A stretch of DNA of 64,000 nucleotides. Origin: Aquaspirillum sp. LM1 (GTDB taxonomy: Bacteria > Pseudomonadota > Gammaproteobacteria > Burkholderiales > Aquaspirillaceae). Positions 29,946 through 39,746 of this stretch are shown in pieces (the stretch's first letter is position 1; each line of letters begins with the position of its first letter). The DNA lies in contig NZ_CP019509.1 of assembly GCF_002002905.1 (NCBI RefSeq), positions 744,001 to 808,000 on the forward strand, read 5' to 3'. The position numbers and the translations under genes were made by a program. The notes under the pieces are model-generated. The model made no database searches. It had not been told where the DNA came from and saw only the letters and a program-made list of their open reading frames with translations.

Positions 29946-30480
29946 AGGCACGATTCAACGTGCTAAAGCAGGACAGAACTCGAAGTGGATGGAGCGCAGT
30001 GAGACAGGTCGCAAGACCCATACAACAGAACCGGGCTCACCCGGTCAGGCGATAAAACCAGGCCCGGCGGATCGGGCTGATCTGGCCTTGCGCCAGGCAG
30101 CCCGACCGACCGGCAGCCATTTGACACGAAAGCAGCGGGACAGGCAGCACCGGCCCCGTGTGACGCAAAACTGAAATTTGATGTCGTCGTTCTGTAGGGA
30201 TGGCGCAGTTTTTGTTAGAATTCGCAGGTTTGGCCGGCTGTCGCTTGGGCGGTGGCGGACCAGAAAGCAATGTGTTGCCCTTGTTTTTCAAGGGATTGCC
30301 GTGGCAGGCAGCCGGTTTCATGACGCCTGGCTGCTCTGGCTGTGTTGTGCCAAACGGGCATCTGCAGCCAGATTCTCGCCGCCATGAGTGGCGAAAACGG
30401 CAAATCAACACGGAAGGTTCGGGGCCGCCTGGCCCCGATGTATGTCAACCTCAGGTGTCTTGTTTCATCAAGGAAGCGCT
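29946..30480. other. Long leader/intergenic region upstream of sdhC
   Basis: About 535 bp with no convincing gene. A hairpin ACCGGG-ctca-CCCGGT (30030-30045) follows gntR and may end it. TTGACA at 30121-30126 and TTTGTTAGAAT (TAGAAT at 30216-30221) are possible promoter parts for the sdh operon, but they are not correctly spaced as one promoter. If TAGAAT is used, sdhC has a leader of roughly 250 nt. Short frames here lack domain features. Confidence 0.45.
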
Positions 30481-30855
30481 ATGCAGAAGAAACGACCAAA
30501 ACACCTTGATATCGGTCAAATCAGACTGCCGGTTCCCGGCATTGTCTCGATCCTGCACCGGATCTCGGGTGTTGCCCTGTTCTTTTCCCTCCCTCTCTTT
30601 ATTTATCTGCTGTCCGGCTCGCTGAGTTCTGAAGCGGATTTCGACACCTACCGGGCCGTCGTTTCGCATCCGCTGATGAAGCTTGTGCTGATTGGCCTGT
30701 TGTGGGCGTTCCTGCACCACCTGTGTGCCGGCATCCGTTTCCTGCTGCTTGACGTCCACAAGGGCCTTGAGCTGGAAACCGCCCGCGCCACGGCCAAGGC
30801 CACGCTGGTGGTGAGCATCGCATTGACCCTGCTGATCGGAGGTATGCTGTGGTAA
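30481..30855 (+). CDS. sdhC: Succinate dehydrogenase cytochrome b556 subunit
   Basis: A 124-residue membrane subunit with three helices that anchors complex II and helps bind haem b and ubiquinone. The N-terminal RPVSPHL-type segment appears as RPKHLDI, followed by SILHRISGVALF; the haem-ligand region is HHLCAGIRFLLLD. AAGGA precedes the ATG. It overlaps sdhD by seven bases and starts the sdhCDAB-sdhE unit. Confidence 0.95.
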   Translation: MQKKRPKHLDIGQIRLPVPGIVSILHRISGVALFFSLPLFIYLLSGSLSSEADFDTYRAVVSHPLMKLVLIGLLWAFLHHLCAGIRFLLLDVHKGLELETARATAKATLVVSIALTLLIGGMLW

Positions 30856-31193
30856 ACCGCATCGTTGTTGGCGCCCATTACGGCCTGCGCGACTGGATCA
30901 TGCAGCGTGTGACTGCCGTCATCATGGCTGTCTATACCGTGGGCATCGTGCTGGCCCTGCTGGCCATTCCCGGCACGCATGAAGGCTGGAAGGCATTCTT
31001 TGCCTGTACCGCTGTTCGTGTGGTCACCCAGGTGACGCTGCTGGCTGTGTTTGCCCACGTCTGGGTTGGCATGCGCGACCTGTGGATGGACTATATCAAG
31101 CCGGTTGGTCTGCGCCTGACCATGCACATGTTCACCCTTGTCTGGCTGGTGGGCACCTTTGTTTACTCGGTTAAAGTCGTGTGGGGTATGTAA
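30849..31193 (+). CDS. sdhD: Succinate dehydrogenase membrane anchor subunit
   Basis: A 114-residue, three-helix partner of SdhC. The segment AHVWVGMRDLWMDYIKP carries the expected haem-region histidine and the quinone-site DY pair. The start is GTG at 30849 with GGAGG upstream inside sdhC, so it overlaps sdhC by seven bases. Its TAA stop overlaps the sdhA ATG (TAATG), giving tight translational coupling. Confidence 0.95.
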   Translation: MVNRIVVGAHYGLRDWIMQRVTAVIMAVYTVGIVLALLAIPGTHEGWKAFFACTAVRVVTQVTLLAVFAHVWVGMRDLWMDYIKPVGLRLTMHMFTLVWLVGTFVYSVKVVWGM

Positions 31194-32959
31194 TGAGCGT
31201 CCCAGTTCGTCGTTTTGACGCAGTGATCGTGGGCGGCGGCGGTGCCGGCCTGCGCGCGGCGCTGCAGTTGTCCGAAGCGGGTCTGAAGACCGCTGTCCTC
31301 TCCAAAGTATTCCCGACCCGCTCGCACACGGTGGCAGCTCAGGGCGGTATTTCCGCCTCGCTGGGCAATGTGCAGGAAGACCGTTGGGACTGGCACATGT
31401 ACGATACCGTCAAGGGTTCCGACTGGCTCGGCGACCAGGACGCGATCGAATTCATGTGTCGCAAGGCCCCGGAAGCGGTGATCGAGCTGGAACACTTCGG
31501 CATGCCGTTTGACCGTCTGGAAAACGGCAAGATCTACCAGCGCCCGTTTGGCGGCCACATGGCCGACTTTGGCAAGACCCCGGTGCAGCGCGCCTGTGCG
31601 GCGGCTGACCGTACCGGTCACGCCATGCTGCACACCCTGTACCAGCGCAATGTGCGCGCCAATACCCAGTTCTTTGTCGAATGGATGGCGCTGGACCTGA
31701 TTCGCGACGCCGATGGCGACGTGGTCGGCGTGACCGCGCTGGAAATGGAAACCGGCGAAATCTCCATCCTGCATGCCAAGGCTGTGCTGTTTGCCACTGG
31801 CGGTGCCGGGCGTATTTTTGCCGCTTCGACCAATGCCTTCATCAATACCGGCGACGGCCTGGGCATGACGGCCCGCGCTGGCATTCCGCTGGAAGACATG
31901 GAGTTCTGGCAGTTCCACCCGACCGGCGTGGCCGGCGCTGGCGTGCTGATTACCGAAGGCGTGCGTGGTGAAGGCGGGATTCTGCTCAACTGCAATGGCG
32001 AACGCTTCATGGAACGCTACGCACCGAACGCCAAGGATCTGGCTTCGCGCGACGTGGTGTCCCGCGCCATGGCGGTGGAAATCTACGAAGGTCGCGGCTG
32101 CGGCAAGAACAAGGACCATGTGTTGCTGAAGCTGGACCATCTCGGCCCGGAAATCATCAACCATCGTCTGCCGGGCATTCGCGAAATCGCCATCAAATTT
32201 GCTGGCGTGGACCCGATCAAGGAACCGATCCCGGTGGTGCCGACCTGCCACTACCAGATGGGCGGCATTCCGACCAACTACAAGGGCGAAGTGGTCTCGC
32301 CCAAGGGCGACAACCCGGAAGACCGTGTCAACGGCTTCTACGCCGCTGGCGAATGCGCCTGCGCCTCGGTGCACGGTGCCAACCGTCTGGGCACCAATTC
32401 GCTGCTCGATCTGGTGGTGTTTGGCAAGTCGGCTGGCGAAAGCATGGTGGAGTTCATCCGCAGCGAACGCCCGGATCACAAGCCGCTGCCGGCCAACGCC
32501 GCTGATTTCTCGCTGGCCCGGGTTGCCCGTCTGGAAAACCAGACCGGTGGCGAAGAAGTGGCCGACGTGCGCAACGCCATGCAGCAAGTGGTGCAGCGTC
32601 ACGCTGGCGTGTTCCGCACCCAGGAAGTGCTGGCCGAAGGCGTCAAGCAGATCAAGGACGTGGCCGAGCGCGTCAAGCGCACCCAGATCAAGGACAAGTC
32701 CCAGGTCTGGAACACCGCCCGCATCGAAGCGCTGGAAATGGACAACCTGATCGAAGTGGCGCTGGCTACCCTGATCTCCGCCGAAGCGCGCAAGGAATCC
32801 CGTGGTGCCCACGCCCGCGATGACTACCCGGATCGCGACGACGAAACCTGGATGAAGCACACGATGTACTCGCGCGAGGGCTTCAAGCTCACCTACAAGC
32901 CGGTGCATAACCAGCCGCTGACGGTGGATTACATCGCCCCGCAGAAACGCGTGTACTAA
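31193..32959 (+). CDS. sdhA: Succinate dehydrogenase flavoprotein subunit
   Basis: The 588-residue catalytic subunit oxidises succinate to fumarate. The dinucleotide loop VIVGGGGAGLRAAL is at the N-terminus, the histidine that covalently binds FAD lies in RSHTVAAQGGI, and HPTGVAGAG and GEGG loops form the active site. Length and order are standard. It is flanked by sdhD and sdhB, and the FAD-insertion factor SdhE is encoded two genes later. Confidence 0.97.
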   Translation: MSVPVRRFDAVIVGGGGAGLRAALQLSEAGLKTAVLSKVFPTRSHTVAAQGGISASLGNVQEDRWDWHMYDTVKGSDWLGDQDAIEFMCRKAPEAVIELEHFGMPFDRLENGKIYQRPFGGHMADFGKTPVQRACAAADRTGHAMLHTLYQRNVRANTQFFVEWMALDLIRDADGDVVGVTALEMETGEISILHAKAVLFATGGAGRIFAASTNAFINTGDGLGMTARAGIPLEDMEFWQFHPTGVAGAGVLITEGVRGEGGILLNCNGERFMERYAPNAKDLASRDVVSRAMAVEIYEGRGCGKNKDHVLLKLDHLGPEIINHRLPGIREIAIKFAGVDPIKEPIPVVPTCHYQMGGIPTNYKGEVVSPKGDNPEDRVNGFYAAGECACASVHGANRLGTNSLLDLVVFGKSAGESMVEFIRSERPDHKPLPANAADFSLARVARLENQTGGEEVADVRNAMQQVVQRHAGVFRTQEVLAEGVKQIKDVAERVKRTQIKDKSQVWNTARIEALEMDNLIEVALATLISAEARKESRGAHARDDYPDRDDETWMKHTMYSREGFKLTYKPVHNQPLTVDYIAPQKRVY

Positions 32960-32972
32960 GGAGTTGTCGAAC

Positions 32973-33677
32973 ATGGAAAAAATGCGTTTCTCCCTTTACC
33001 GCTACAACCCGGACAAGGATGACAAGCCGTACATGCAGGACATCGAGGTGGAAGTCGATCCCACCGACGTGAAACTGCTGGATGCGCTGGTCAAACTCAA
33101 GGCTGTGGACGACACCCTGTCTTTCCGTCGTTCCTGCCGCGAAGGGATTTGCGGTTCCGATGCCATGAACATCAACGGCAAGAACGGCCTGGCCTGCGTG
33201 ACCGACCTGCGCAGCCTGAAGCAGCCGATTGCCCTGCGTCCGCTGCCCGGCCTGCCGGTGATCCGCGACCTGATCGTGGACATGACCCAGTTCTTCAAGC
33301 AGTACCACTCGATCAAGCCTTACGTGGTGAACGACACCCCGGCACCGGAGCGCGAGCGCCTGCAATCGCCGGAAGACCGTCTGGAGCTGGACGGCCTGTA
33401 CGAGTGCATCCTGTGCGCCTGCTGCTCGACCTCCTGCCCGTCGTTCTGGTGGAATCCGGACAAATTCGTTGGCCCGGCTGGCCTGCTCGCTGCGTATCGC
33501 TTCATTGCCGATACCCGCGACACCATCACCAGCGAACGTCTGGACAACCTGGAAGACCCGTACCGCCTGTTCCGTTGCCACACCATCATGAACTGCGTTG
33601 ATGTGTGCCCGAAGGGTCTGAACCCGACCAAGGCAATCGGCAAGATCAAGGACCTGATGGTCCGCCGCGCCGTATGA
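32973..33677 (+). CDS. sdhB: Succinate dehydrogenase iron-sulfur subunit
   Basis: A 234-residue subunit that carries electrons from FAD to quinone. The [2Fe-2S] motif is CREGICGSDAMNINGKNGLA followed by C; the ferredoxin-like motifs CILCACCSTSCP and CHTIMNCVDVCPKGLNP hold the [4Fe-4S] and [3Fe-4S] clusters. The ATG at 32973 has AAGGAG nine bases upstream; a TTG three codons earlier is less likely. It overlaps sdhE by ATGA. Confidence 0.97.
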   Translation: MEKMRFSLYRYNPDKDDKPYMQDIEVEVDPTDVKLLDALVKLKAVDDTLSFRRSCREGICGSDAMNINGKNGLACVTDLRSLKQPIALRPLPGLPVIRDLIVDMTQFFKQYHSIKPYVVNDTPAPERERLQSPEDRLELDGLYECILCACCSTSCPSFWWNPDKFVGPAGLLAAYRFIADTRDTITSERLDNLEDPYRLFRCHTIMNCVDVCPKGLNPTKAIGKIKDLMVRRAV

Positions 33678-33934
33678 GTGACAACGGACAACCGTTCGAT
33701 GAAATCGAGCTCAAGCGCATGCGCTGGCGTTCCCGGCGCGGGCTGCTTGAACTCGATATCGTGATCGGGCGCTTCCTCGACCGTGACTTTGACACGCTGA
33801 GCATTGACGAGCTGCACGCCTACCGTGAGCTGCTGACGTGGGAAGACACCGATCTGCACGATCTGGTGAATGGCAAAGTTGACGTGGATGCCCCGCATTT
33901 GCAGTCGGTGATCAACCGCTTGCGTCGCGCGTAA
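33674..33934 (+). CDS. sdhE: FAD assembly factor SdhE
   Basis: An 86-residue helical protein that promotes covalent attachment of FAD to Sdh[11 protein letters not shown] contains the conserved RGxxE motif that contacts the flavoprotein. The start overlaps the sdhB stop (ATGA), so it is co-translated with the complex it matures. Older annotations call this family YgfY or CptB. Confidence 0.93.
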   Translation: MSDNGQPFDEIELKRMRWRSRRGLLELDIVIGRFLDRDFDTLSIDELHAYRELLTWEDTDLHDLVNGKVDVDAPHLQSVINRLRRA

Positions 33935-33940
33935 AGAAGA

Positions 33941-33970
33941 CGCCCCGTCCGTGTGGTGCGGACAGGGGCG
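33941..33970 (+). terminator. Hairpin between sdhE and gltA
   Basis: CGCCCCGTCCG pairs with CGGAC-A-GGGGCG, with one bulged A. There is no T run before gltA, so it may dampen readthrough or stabilise the upstream mRNA rather than stop transcription. Confidence 0.4.
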
Positions 33971-33999
33971 CCGTTAAAACCCTACCTGGGAGTATTGCT

Positions 34000-35289
34000 G
34001 TGGAAACGAATCGCAAAGTCACCCTTTCCTACGACGAAGGAAAAACCCTCGAGATGCCGGTGATGTCCGGCACCCTGGGCCCGGACGTCGTTGACATCCG
34101 GACTTTCGCCAAGACCGGCATGTTCACCTTTGACCCTGGCTTCCTGGCAACTGCCGCCTGCGAATCCAGCATCACTTTCATTGATGGTGATATCGGTCAG
34201 CTGTACTACCGTGGTTACCCGATCGAGCAACTGGCCGAGCACTCCGACTTCCTGGAAAGCTGCTACCTGCTGCTGAACGGCGAACTGCCGACCGCCGAGC
34301 AGTTTGCTGAATTCAACCGCAAGATCATGCGCCACAACATGCTGAACGACCAGATCATGTCGTTCTTCAAGGGCTTCCGCCGCGACGCCCACCCGATGGC
34401 CGTGATGGTGGGTGTGGTTGGCGCGCTGTCCGCCTTCTACCACGATTCGCTGGACATCAACGACCCGCACCACCGCGAAGTGTCGGCACACCGCCTGATT
34501 GCCAAGGTGCCGAACATCGCCGCCCAGGCTTATCGCTACAACAAGGGCCTGCCGTTCAGCTACCCGAAGAACGGCCTGACCTACTCCGAGAACTTCCTGC
34601 ACATGATGTTCTCCACCCCGTGCGAAGAGTACAAGGTGAACAAGGTGCTGGCCAAGGCGCTGGATCGCATCTTCATCCTGCACGCCGACCACGAACAGAA
34701 CGCCTCCACCTCGACCGTGCGTCTGGCCGGTTCGTCGGGTGCCAACCCGTTTGCATGTATTGCCGCCGGTATCGCCTGCCTGTGGGGCCCGTCCCACGGC
34801 GGTGCCAACGAAGCCGTGCTGAAAATGCTGGATGAAATCGGTTCGGTGGACAAGGTGCCGGCCTTCATGGAAGGCGTGAAAGCCAAGACCCACAAGCTGA
34901 TGGGCTTTGGTCACCGCGTGTACAAGAACTTCGACCCGCGCGCCAAGATCATGAAGGAAACCTGCGACGAAGTGCTGAACGAACTGGGTCTGCGCGATGA
35001 TCCGAAGTTCCAGCTGGCGATGAAGCTGGAAGAAATCGCCCTGAGCGACCCGTACTTCATCGAGCGCAAGCTGTACCCGAACGTGGACTTCTACTCCGGC
35101 ATCGTGCTGTCTGCCATTGGTATCCCGGTGTCGATGTTCACCCCGATCTTCGCCCTGGCCCGCACCGTGGGCTGGATCAGCCACTGGACCGAAATGATCT
35201 CCGATCCGGGCATGAAGATTGGCCGTCCGCGTCAGCTGTACACCGGCTCGCCGCGTCGCGACTATGAGCAAGTGCAAAATCGCGGCTGA
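34000..35289 (+). CDS. gltA: Citrate synthase (type II)
   Basis: A 429-residue enzyme condensing oxaloacetate and acetyl-CoA. Active-site regions include [15 protein letters not shown] (His), [13 protein letters not shown] (His) and [15 protein letters not shown] (Asp region). Length and sequence are those of hexameric, NADH-sensitive type II enzymes of Gram-negative bacteria. The start is GTG with GGGAG nine bases upstream. It sits between sdhE and sucA in the TCA cluster. Confidence 0.96.
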   Translation: METNRKVTLSYDEGKTLEMPVMSGTLGPDVVDIRTFAKTGMFTFDPGFLATAACESSITFIDGDIGQLYYRGYPIEQLAEHSDFLESCYLLLNGELPTAEQFAEFNRKIMRHNMLNDQIMSFFKGFRRDAHPMAVMVGVVGALSAFYHDSLDINDPHHREVSAHRLIAKVPNIAAQAYRYNKGLPFSYPKNGLTYSENFLHMMFSTPCEEYKVNKVLAKALDRIFILHADHEQNASTSTVRLAGSSGANPFACIAAGIACLWGPSHGGANEAVLKMLDEIGSVDKVPAFMEGVKAKTHKLMGFGHRVYKNFDPRAKIMKETCDEVLNELGLRDDPKFQLAMKLEEIALSDPYFIERKLYPNVDFYSGIVLSAIGIPVSMFTPIFALARTVGWISHWTEMISDPGMKIGRPRQLYTGSPRRDYEQVQNRG

Positions 35290-35393
35290 TACACCCAGCC
35301 ATACCGGAACGCAGTGCCTGTCAGTTGCGACGGATGGTGCGTTCCACGCGGTGCCTGGCACCGCATGTATTCCGCCCCGCCAGGGGCAGATGG

Positions 35394-35413
35394 CCGGCAG
35401 CGCAGGCTGCCGG
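35394..35413 (+). terminator. Strong hairpin after gltA
   Basis: CCGGCAGC and GCTGCCGG form a perfect 8-bp stem with a four-base loop, about 105 bp after the gltA stop. The downstream sequence is TCCTTACC, so the T run is poor. It may separate gltA from sucA expression. The rest of the 272-bp gap shows a GATAAT-like box near 35479 but no clear promoter. Confidence 0.4.
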
Positions 35414-35561
35414 TCCTTACCAGCTGCAGTAAAACAATAAAAATGAGGCACGAAACGCTCTCGGGCGCCGGCTGCCCTGATAATTGAGACAACGCCGGCG
35501 TGCCCCAGGACGCGGATCGTACCCGCTGCACGGGCAGTCAACAAAGGGTCGACCACATATC

Positions 35562-38384
35562 ATGATGCAAACCTTGCAAAGCCATTCCTACCTGTTTGGT
35601 GGGAATGCACCGTTTATTGAGGAACTGTACGAGCAGTACCTCGCTGATGCCAACGCCGTGTCGGGCGAATGGCGCGACTACTTCGACAAGCTCCAGCAGC
35701 AGCTGGGCGGGTCGGTGCGCGATGTGCCGCACCAGCCGATTCAGGAGTCGTTCATCCAGCTGGCCAAGCAGCCGCGCAGCAGCGTCGCCCCGAGCGCCGC
35801 CGCCGATGGTGCCTCGCTGCAAAAGCAAGTGGGCGTGCTCAAGCTGATCTCCGCTTACCGCGTGCTGGGTTCGCGCTGGGCCAATCTGGACCCGCTCAAG
35901 CGCATGGACCAATCCCCGGTGCGCGAACTCGACCCGGCCACCCATGGCCTGGCTGACGCCGACATGGCCGTGCAATTCAACACCGGCTCGCTGGTCGGCC
36001 AGCAGAAAAAGCTGCCGCTGTCCGAGCTGCTGAAAAACCTCAAGCAAACGTACTGCGGCAATATTGGCCTGGAGTACATGCACATCACCAACTCCGAACA
36101 GAAGCACTGGATCATGCAGCGCTTCGAGGCGGATCTGTCTACCCCGAATTTCAGCAAGGAAGCCAAAAAGCGCATCCTCAAGCAAGTGACTGCCGCTGAA
36201 ACGCTGGAACGCTACCTGCACACCAAATACGTCGGCCAGAAGCGCTTCTCGCTGGAAGGCGGCGAATCAATGATTGCCGCGCTGGACAACCTGATCCAGA
36301 ACTCCTCGGCAGTCGGCGTGCAGGAAATCATCATCGGCATGGCCCACCGTGGCCGGCTGAACGTGCTGGTCAACACCCTGGGCAAGCTGCCGCGCGACCT
36401 GTTCGCCGAATTCGAAGGCCGCCCGGCGGTGGAACTGCCGTCCGGCGACGTGAAATACCACATGGGCTTCTCCACCGACATCCCGACCGCCAATGGCCCG
36501 GTGCATGTGTCGCTGGCGTTCAACCCGTCGCACCTGGAAATCGTCAACCCGGTGGTGGAAGGGTCGGTACGTGCCCGTCAGCAGCGCCGTCACGACACCG
36601 AGCGCCGTCAGGTGGTGCCGGTACTGATTCATGGTGACGCCGCCTTTGGTGGCCTGGGCGTCAACCAGGGCACCTTCAACCTGTCGGGTACCCGTGGCTA
36701 CGGCACTGGTGGCACCATCCATCTGGTGGTCAACAACCAGGTGGGCTTCACCACCTCCGATACCCGCGACATGCGCTCCACGCTGTATTGCACCGACGTG
36801 GCCAAGATGGTGGAAGCCCCGATCTTCCACGTCAACGGCGACGATCCGGAAGCCGTCTGCTACGTGATGCAGGCCGCGATGGACTTCCGCATGCAGTTCA
36901 AGCGCGATGTGGTGATCGACCTTGTCTGCTTCCGGAAACTGGGCCACAACGAGGGCGACGACCCGATGCTGACCCAGCCGATGATGTACAAGAAAATCGC
37001 CAAGCATCCGGGGGTGCGCGCCAAGTACGCCGAGCGTCTGGTGGCCGAGGGTGTGGTGCCGGCAGATGAAGCCGAAGGGCTGATTCGCGCCTACCGCGAC
37101 GCGCTGGACAAGGGCGAGCACGTTGAACAGACCGTGCTGACCAACTACACCCGCTCGCACAAACTCGACTGGACGCCGTTCCTGGGCACCCATTGGGCAC
37201 ACCCGACCGACACCACCTTGCCGGCCAACGACCTCAAGCGTCTGGCAGAAAAAGCCACCACCGTGCCGGAAGGCTTCAAGCTGCACCCGACCGTGGACAA
37301 GGTGCTGGCCGCCCGTCGCGCCATGGGCGCTGGCGAGCAGCCGGTGGACTGGGGCATGGCGGAAATCCTGGCCTACGCCTCGCTGGTGGAAAACGGCTAC
37401 GGCGTGCGCATCTCCGGCGAAGACTCGGGCCGTGGCACCTTCAGCCATCGCCACGCCGTGCTGCACGACCAGAACCGCGAACGCTGGGACCAGGGCAACT
37501 ATGTGCCGCTGCGTCACCTGTCGGAAAACCAGGCTGAGTTCCTGGTGATCGACTCGATCCTGAACGAAGAAGCGGTGCTGGCCTACGAATACGGCTATGC
37601 CTGCTCGGCACCGGATCAGCTGGTGATCTGGGAAGCCCAGTTTGGCGACTTTGCCAACGGTGCCCAGGTGGCGATTGACCAGTTCATCGTTTCTGGCGAA
37701 ACCAAGTGGGGCCGTCTGTGCGGCCTGACCATGATCCTGCCGCACGGCTACGATGGCCAGGGCCCGGAACACTCGTCCGCCCGTGTCGAACGCTACCTGC
37801 AGCTGTGCGCCGAGCACAACATCCAGGTGGTGATGCCGTCCACCGCCGCGCAGATGTTCCACATGCTGCGCCGTCAGGTGCTGCGCCCGTATCGCAAGCC
37901 GCTGGTGATCATGCTGTCCAAGCGTCTGCTGCGCCTGAAGGATTCGCTGTCGCCGCTGGCCGACCTGACTTCCAGCAGCTTCAAGCCGGTGATTGGCGAC
38001 ACCACCGACCTGGACGCCAAGAAGGTCAAGCGCGTGGTGGTGTGCGCCGGTCAGGTGTACTACGACCTGTTCAATGCCCGCAAGGAAGCCGGCAACGACG
38101 AAGTGGCGATTGTGCGCCTGGAACAGCTCTACCCGTTCCCGACCGAACAACTGGCCGCCGAACTGGCCAAGTACCCGCATGCCCGCGAACTGATGTGGGC
38201 GCAGGAAGAGCCGAAAAACCAGGGGGCGTGGTACCAGATCCGCCACCGTCTGGAAAAACTGCTCAGCGGCAAGCAAACCCTGCAGTTTGCCGGTCGTCCG
38301 TCGTCGGCCTCGCCAGCCGTCGGCTATATGTCCAAGCACGTGGCCCAGCTCAAGGCGCTGCTGGCCGAAGCGGTAGCCAAGTAA
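35562..38384 (+). CDS. sucA: 2-oxoglutarate dehydrogenase E1 component
   Basis: A 940-residue thiamine-diphosphate enzyme that decarboxylates 2-oxoglutarate and loads the succinyl group onto lipoylated SucB. The N-terminus has the SucB-binding helix (NAPFIEELYEQYLADANAVSG); the TPP region includes HGDAAFGGLGVNQGT and GDDPEAV; the transketolase-like pyrimidine domain is in the C-terminal third (GYACSAPDQLVIWEAQFGDF). Tandem ATG codons occur at 35562 and 35565; AAAGGG lies about 13 bases upstream. Confidence 0.97.
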   Translation: MMQTLQSHSYLFGGNAPFIEELYEQYLADANAVSGEWRDYFDKLQQQLGGSVRDVPHQPIQESFIQLAKQPRSSVAPSAAADGASLQKQVGVLKLISAYRVLGSRWANLDPLKRMDQSPVRELDPATHGLADADMAVQFNTGSLVGQQKKLPLSELLKNLKQTYCGNIGLEYMHITNSEQKHWIMQRFEADLSTPNFSKEAKKRILKQVTAAETLERYLHTKYVGQKRFSLEGGESMIAALDNLIQNSSAVGVQEIIIGMAHRGRLNVLVNTLGKLPRDLFAEFEGRPAVELPSGDVKYHMGFSTDIPTANGPVHVSLAFNPSHLEIVNPVVEGSVRARQQRRHDTERRQVVPVLIHGDAAFGGLGVNQGTFNLSGTRGYGTGGTIHLVVNNQVGFTTSDTRDMRSTLYCTDVAKMVEAPIFHVNGDDPEAVCYVMQAAMDFRMQFKRDVVIDLVCFRKLGHNEGDDPMLTQPMMYKKIAKHPGVRAKYAERLVAEGVVPADEAEGLIRAYRDALDKGEHVEQTVLTNYTRSHKLDWTPFLGTHWAHPTDTTLPANDLKRLAEKATTVPEGFKLHPTVDKVLAARRAMGAGEQPVDWGMAEILAYASLVENGYGVRISGEDSGRGTFSHRHAVLHDQNRERWDQGNYVPLRHLSENQAEFLVIDSILNEEAVLAYEYGYACSAPDQLVIWEAQFGDFANGAQVAIDQFIVSGETKWGRLCGLTMILPHGYDGQGPEHSSARVERYLQLCAEHNIQVVMPSTAAQMFHMLRRQVLRPYRKPLVIMLSKRLLRLKDSLSPLADLTSSSFKPVIGDTTDLDAKKVKRVVVCAGQVYYDLFNARKEAGNDEVAIVRLEQLYPFPTEQLAAELAKYPHARELMWAQEEPKNQGAWYQIRHRLEKLLSGKQTLQFAGRPSSASPAVGYMSKHVAQLKALLAEAVAK

Positions 38385-38481
38385 GCGGATGTGAACCCCG
38401 GTGCCGGAAGGCATCGGGGCGCTGTGCCCACCCCAATACAATGAAGGGCAGCCCACTGGCTGCCCAACGAGGAGACCCTCA

Positions 38482-39672
38482 ATGCTGATCGAAATCAAAA
38501 TCCCGGTGTTTGCCGAATCCGTGACCGAAGGCACCATCGCCGCCCTGCACAAAAAAGTGGGCGACGCCGTGGCGCGTGACGAAAACCTTGCCGACATCGA
38601 AACCGACAAGATCATGCTCGAACTGCCGGCTCCGCAAGCCGGTGTGCTGGTGGAACTCAGCGTGGCCGCTGGTGACACCGTAACCAGCCAGCAAATCATT
38701 GGCAAGATCGACACCGCCGCCAGCGTGGCTGCTGCCGCTGCGCCGGCTGCCGCTGCTGCCCCGGCAGTGGCCGAAGTGTCGGCCCAGGCCGGCAACAACG
38801 AAGTGCTGGCCATGCCGGCAGCCAAGAAACTGGCCGCTGAAGCCGGCGTGGATCTGTCGTCGGTGACGGGTTCCGGTCGTGATGGCCGGGTGCTGAAAGA
38901 AGACGTGGCCGCTGCCGCCAGCAAGCCGGCAGCCAAGCCGGCAGCTGCGCCGGTGGTGGTGGCAGTGGGCGAGCGTCCGGAACAGCGCGTGCCGATGACC
39001 CGCCTGCGCAAGGTGGTGGCCGAGCGTCTGGTGCAGTCGCAACAAACCAACGCCATTCTGACCACCTTCAACGAAGTCAACATGAAGCCGTTGATGGACC
39101 TGCGCAACCAGTACAAGGACAAGTTCGAAAAAGCCCACGGCGTCAAGCTGGGCTTCATGGGCTTCTTTGTGAAGGCTGCCGTGCACGCCCTGAAGAAATT
39201 CCCGATCCTGAACGCCTCGGTCGATGGCACCGACATCGTTTACCACGGTTACTTCGACATCGGCGTGGCCGTGGGCAGCCCGCGCGGCCTGGTGGTGCCG
39301 GTGATCCGTAACGCCGACCAGCTCAGCCTGGCCGACATCGAGAAGCAGATTGCCGACTTCGGCAAGCGCGCCCAGGAAGGCAAGCTGGGCCTGGACGAAC
39401 TGACCGGCGGCACCTACACCATCTCCAATGGCGGCACCTTTGGCTCGATGATGTCCACCCCGATCATCAACCCGCCGCAATCGGCCATTCTCGGCATGCA
39501 CGCCACCAAGGAACGTGCGGTGGTGGAAAACGGCCAGATCGTGGCCCGCCCGATGATGTACCTGGCTCAATCCTACGATCACCGCATCATCGATGGCCGC
39601 GAAGCCGTGATGAGCCTGGTGGCGATCAAGGACGTGATTGAAGATCCGGCCCGCCTGATCCTCGACCTGTAA
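38482..39672 (+). CDS. sucB: Dihydrolipoyllysine succinyltransferase (E2)
   Basis: The 396-residue E2 core of 2-oxoglutarate dehydrogenase. Lipoyl domain at residues 1-75 with lipoylated K43 in TDKIMLELP; Ala/Pro linker (about 80-108); E1/E3-binding domain (about 112-148, [14 protein letters not shown]); catalytic domain to the end with [18 protein letters not shown] precedes the ATG. It sits between sucA and lpdA, so all three subunits are encoded together. Confidence 0.97.
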   Translation: MLIEIKIPVFAESVTEGTIAALHKKVGDAVARDENLADIETDKIMLELPAPQAGVLVELSVAAGDTVTSQQIIGKIDTAASVAAAAAPAAAAAPAVAEVSAQAGNNEVLAMPAAKKLAAEAGVDLSSVTGSGRDGRVLKEDVAAAASKPAAKPAAAPVVVAVGERPEQRVPMTRLRKVVAERLVQSQQTNAILTTFNEVNMKPLMDLRNQYKDKFEKAHGVKLGFMGFFVKAAVHALKKFPILNASVDGTDIVYHGYFDIGVAVGSPRGLVVPVIRNADQLSLADIEKQIADFGKRAQEGKLGLDELTGGTYTISNGGTFGSMMSTPIINPPQSAILGMHATKERAVVENGQIVARPMMYLAQSYDHRIIDGREAVMSLVAIKDVIEDPARLILDL

Positions 39673-39746
39673 TTTTCGTCACGGCGCACCGGCCCAGCCG
39701 GCGGGTGCGCCGTTGCCGTCTCTGCCTGTTTTCAGGAGTATCTCGA

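Noticed and set aside
36267-39236. Very long minus-strand open frame (about 990 codons) opposite sucA-sucB
   Set aside because: Antisense to two certain genes; composition His/Gly/Gln-rich without any recognisable domain.
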